Below, piece by piece: positions 6,928 to 7,835 of a DNA stretch of 7,835 nt; the first letter of the stretch is position 1; every line of letters starts with the position of its first letter. The notes beneath the pieces are model-generated. The model made no database searches. It saw only the letters and a program-made list of their open reading frames with translations, and was not told the DNA's origin. The stretch is taken from contig JAFTBL010000137.1 of the NCBI GenBank assembly GCA_017455225.1, forward strand, positions 1 to 7,835, written 5' to 3'. The stretch is from Oscillospiraceae bacterium. GTDB lineage: Bacteria > Bacillota_A > Clostridia > Oscillospirales > Oscillospiraceae. A program made the position numbers and the translations under genes.

Positions 6928-7335
6928 ATGGATAATCTTTCTTTGCTGCTGGCAAACGTGGGCGTGACCGCTTTTTCCTTCTTCGTGGCGGCGCCCGTGG
7001 CGCTCAACGCGGCGTCCACCTTCGGCGTGCAGAAGCGCTTTGCCCGCGCCATGATCGAGGAGGGCGTGATCCGGGAGGCACAGGTGAAGGAAATGGAGCC
7101 GAAAAAGCAGGCGGCCGGCGTGATCATCGCGCTGATCGTGCTGGGGGCGCGGGTCTACGTGGCCACGCGGATCAGCTTCGGCCCTATCTGCATGACGGTG
7201 GGGCTGGCGCTGGGACTGGTGCGCTACCGCAAGGTGCTGCAGTTCAACTCGCTGACGGTGAAGCGGTTCCAGAACACCTACCGGGACAGCTACGACGCGG
7301 AAAAGCTGAACCGCTACGTGGACAAGATGTTCTGA
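6928..7335 (+). CDS. Small membrane protein of unknown function
   Basis: The 135-residue protein starts at an ATG 6 bases after AGGAGG (6916-6921) and ends TGA at 7333-7335. I do not recognise a family. Hydrophobic segments lie at about residues 5-29, 62-79 and 82-99, the last two separated by a very short turn. Between the first and second is a charged, probably helical stretch (RFARAMIEEGVIREAQVKEMEPKK). The C-terminal 35 residues are polar and basic, rich in Arg, Lys, Tyr and Asn, and likely cytoplasmic. No catalytic motif is visible. The 13-base gap after the racemase gene and the shared terminator indicate one operon, but a functional link is only inference. The small size and charged linker would fit an accessory or regulatory membrane protein rather than a transporter. 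Confidence 0.85.
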   Translation: MDNLSLLLANVGVTAFSFFVAAPVALNAASTFGVQKRFARAMIEEGVIREAQVKEMEPKKQAAGVIIALIVLGARVYVATRISFGPICMTVGLALGLVRYRKVLQFNSLTVKRFQNTYRDSYDAEKLNRYVDKMF

Positions 7336-7351
7336 GCGGCAGGAAAAAGAC

Positions 7352-7388
7352 AAAAAATATCCGGGGCGTCTGCCCCGGATATTTTTTT
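7352..7388. terminator. Bidirectional intrinsic terminator
   Basis: The arms at 7352-7367 and 7372-7387 are perfectly complementary around a GTCT loop. The CCGGGGC core is flanked by A6 on the left and T7 (7382-7388) on the right. It therefore looks like a classical Rho-independent terminator from either strand. It lies 16 bases after the membrane-protein stop and 10 bases after the stop of the converging antiporter gene. Confidence 0.93.
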
Positions 7389-7397
7389 GGGATCGCG

Positions 7398-7835
7398 TTA
7401 CGCCTTCAGAGCCTCGTCGGCCTTCTTCATTTCCTCGAAGATACCGGCGTGCTTCTTGCTGACGATGGCCTTGATCACCAGCAGCACCACGATCATCAGC
7501 ACGATCTCGATCGCAAGGCAGATGTACCAGAGCTTGATGAAGGGGGCGATGATGAAGCCGATCGCACTCACGCACACCACGGTGATGGCGTAGGGCAGCT
7601 GCGTATTCACGTGGTTGATGTGATAGCAGTGGGCGCCCGCAGAGGCCATGATGGTGGTATCGGAGATGGGGGAGCAGTGGTCGCCGCACACGCCGCCGGC
7701 GCAGCAGGCAGCCAGGCCGATGGTGCACAGCACCGGGTTGGTGCCGTAGTCAAACACCTGGCAGACGATGGGAGCCATGATGCCGATGGTGCCCCAGGAG
7801 GTACCGGTGGCAAAGGCGATGACGGAGGAGAGTAG
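7398..7835 (-). CDS. NhaC-family Na+/H+ antiporter, C-terminal part
   Basis: Only the last 145 residues are inside the window; the gene continues past base 7835, so the ATG at 7776-7778 is internal. The visible part has the family stretch FATGTSWGTIGIMAPI (residues 8-23), then GGVCGDHCSPISDTTIMASAG (about 47-67) and HINHVNTQLPYA (about 72-83), all typical of NhaC-type transporters that exchange Na+ for H+ across the cell membrane. Hydrophobic segments follow at about 84-100 and 102-124, and the protein ends in a charged cytoplasmic tail (KKHAGIFEEMKKADEALKA). Related members of the same superfamily exchange malate/lactate or other organic anions, so the exact substrate is not settled. It converges on the racemase operon and shares its terminator. 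Confidence 0.9.
   Translation of the reverse strand, partial: LLSSVIAFATGTSWGTIGIMAPIVCQVFDYGTNPVLCTIGLAACCAGGVCGDHCSPISDTTIMASAGAHCYHINHVNTQLPYAITVVCVSAIGFIIAPFIKLWYICLAIEIVLMIVVLLVIKAIVSKKHAGIFEEMKKADEALKA

Noticed and set aside
6871..7728. 285-codon minus-strand frame opposite the membrane protein and overlapping the antiporter gene
   Set aside because: It crosses the bidirectional terminator and conflicts with the better-supported membrane protein and NhaC frames. Its composition is that of a shadow frame.

Overview
This 7.8 kb window is GC-rich bacterial DNA that codes almost without gaps. It most resembles a high-GC gut Firmicute of the Oscillospiraceae/Ruminococcaceae type. The grounds are AGGAGG-type Shine-Dalgarno sites, sigma-A-like promoters, a clostridial-style Pta, an ornithine-racemase-family enzyme of the Clostridium sticklandii type, an NhaC-family antiporter, and a large exoprotein with the C-terminal modules common in gut clostridia. 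This placement is inference; there is no rRNA or other marker gene here.

Layout. Bases 1-3651 (+) are the 3' part of a very large, probably secreted protein. It contains a piece of an upstream beta-helix, a lead-in domain, a metallo-beta-lactamase-fold hydrolase domain with an intact HxHxDH motif, a second right-handed beta-helix region and a two-part C-terminal module. Twenty bases later comes a 39-residue acidic peptide gene (3672-3791, +) of unknown function with its own good ribosome site. A perfect 25-bp hairpin (3810-3863) ends this unit and the one converging on it.

The converging unit (minus strand) is pta, phosphate acetyltransferase (5624-4641), followed one base later by a histidine-phosphatase-family gene (4639-3863). 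A near-consensus promoter (TTGACA, 17 bp, TGC-TACAAT) and a leader hairpin precede pta. The 192-bp gap at 5625-5816 is a divergent promoter region. To its right on the plus strand lie an ornithine/alanine racemase-family gene (5817-6914) and a small membrane protein of unknown function (6928-7335). A second bidirectional terminator (7352-7388) separates these from the C-terminal part of an NhaC-family Na+/H+ antiporter (7835-7398, minus), which is cut by the window edge.

The window therefore holds four transcription units arranged as two convergent pairs around one divergent promoter region. The genes do not form one evident pathway: exported surface or matrix protein, acetyl-CoA/acetyl-phosphate metabolism, amino-acid racemisation and ion homeostasis sit side by side. 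No mobile element, CRISPR array, tRNA or rRNA was seen. I see no convincing new system. The least explained items are the exoprotein with its downstream micro-peptide, the 135-residue membrane protein, and the overlapping signals in front of the racemase gene.
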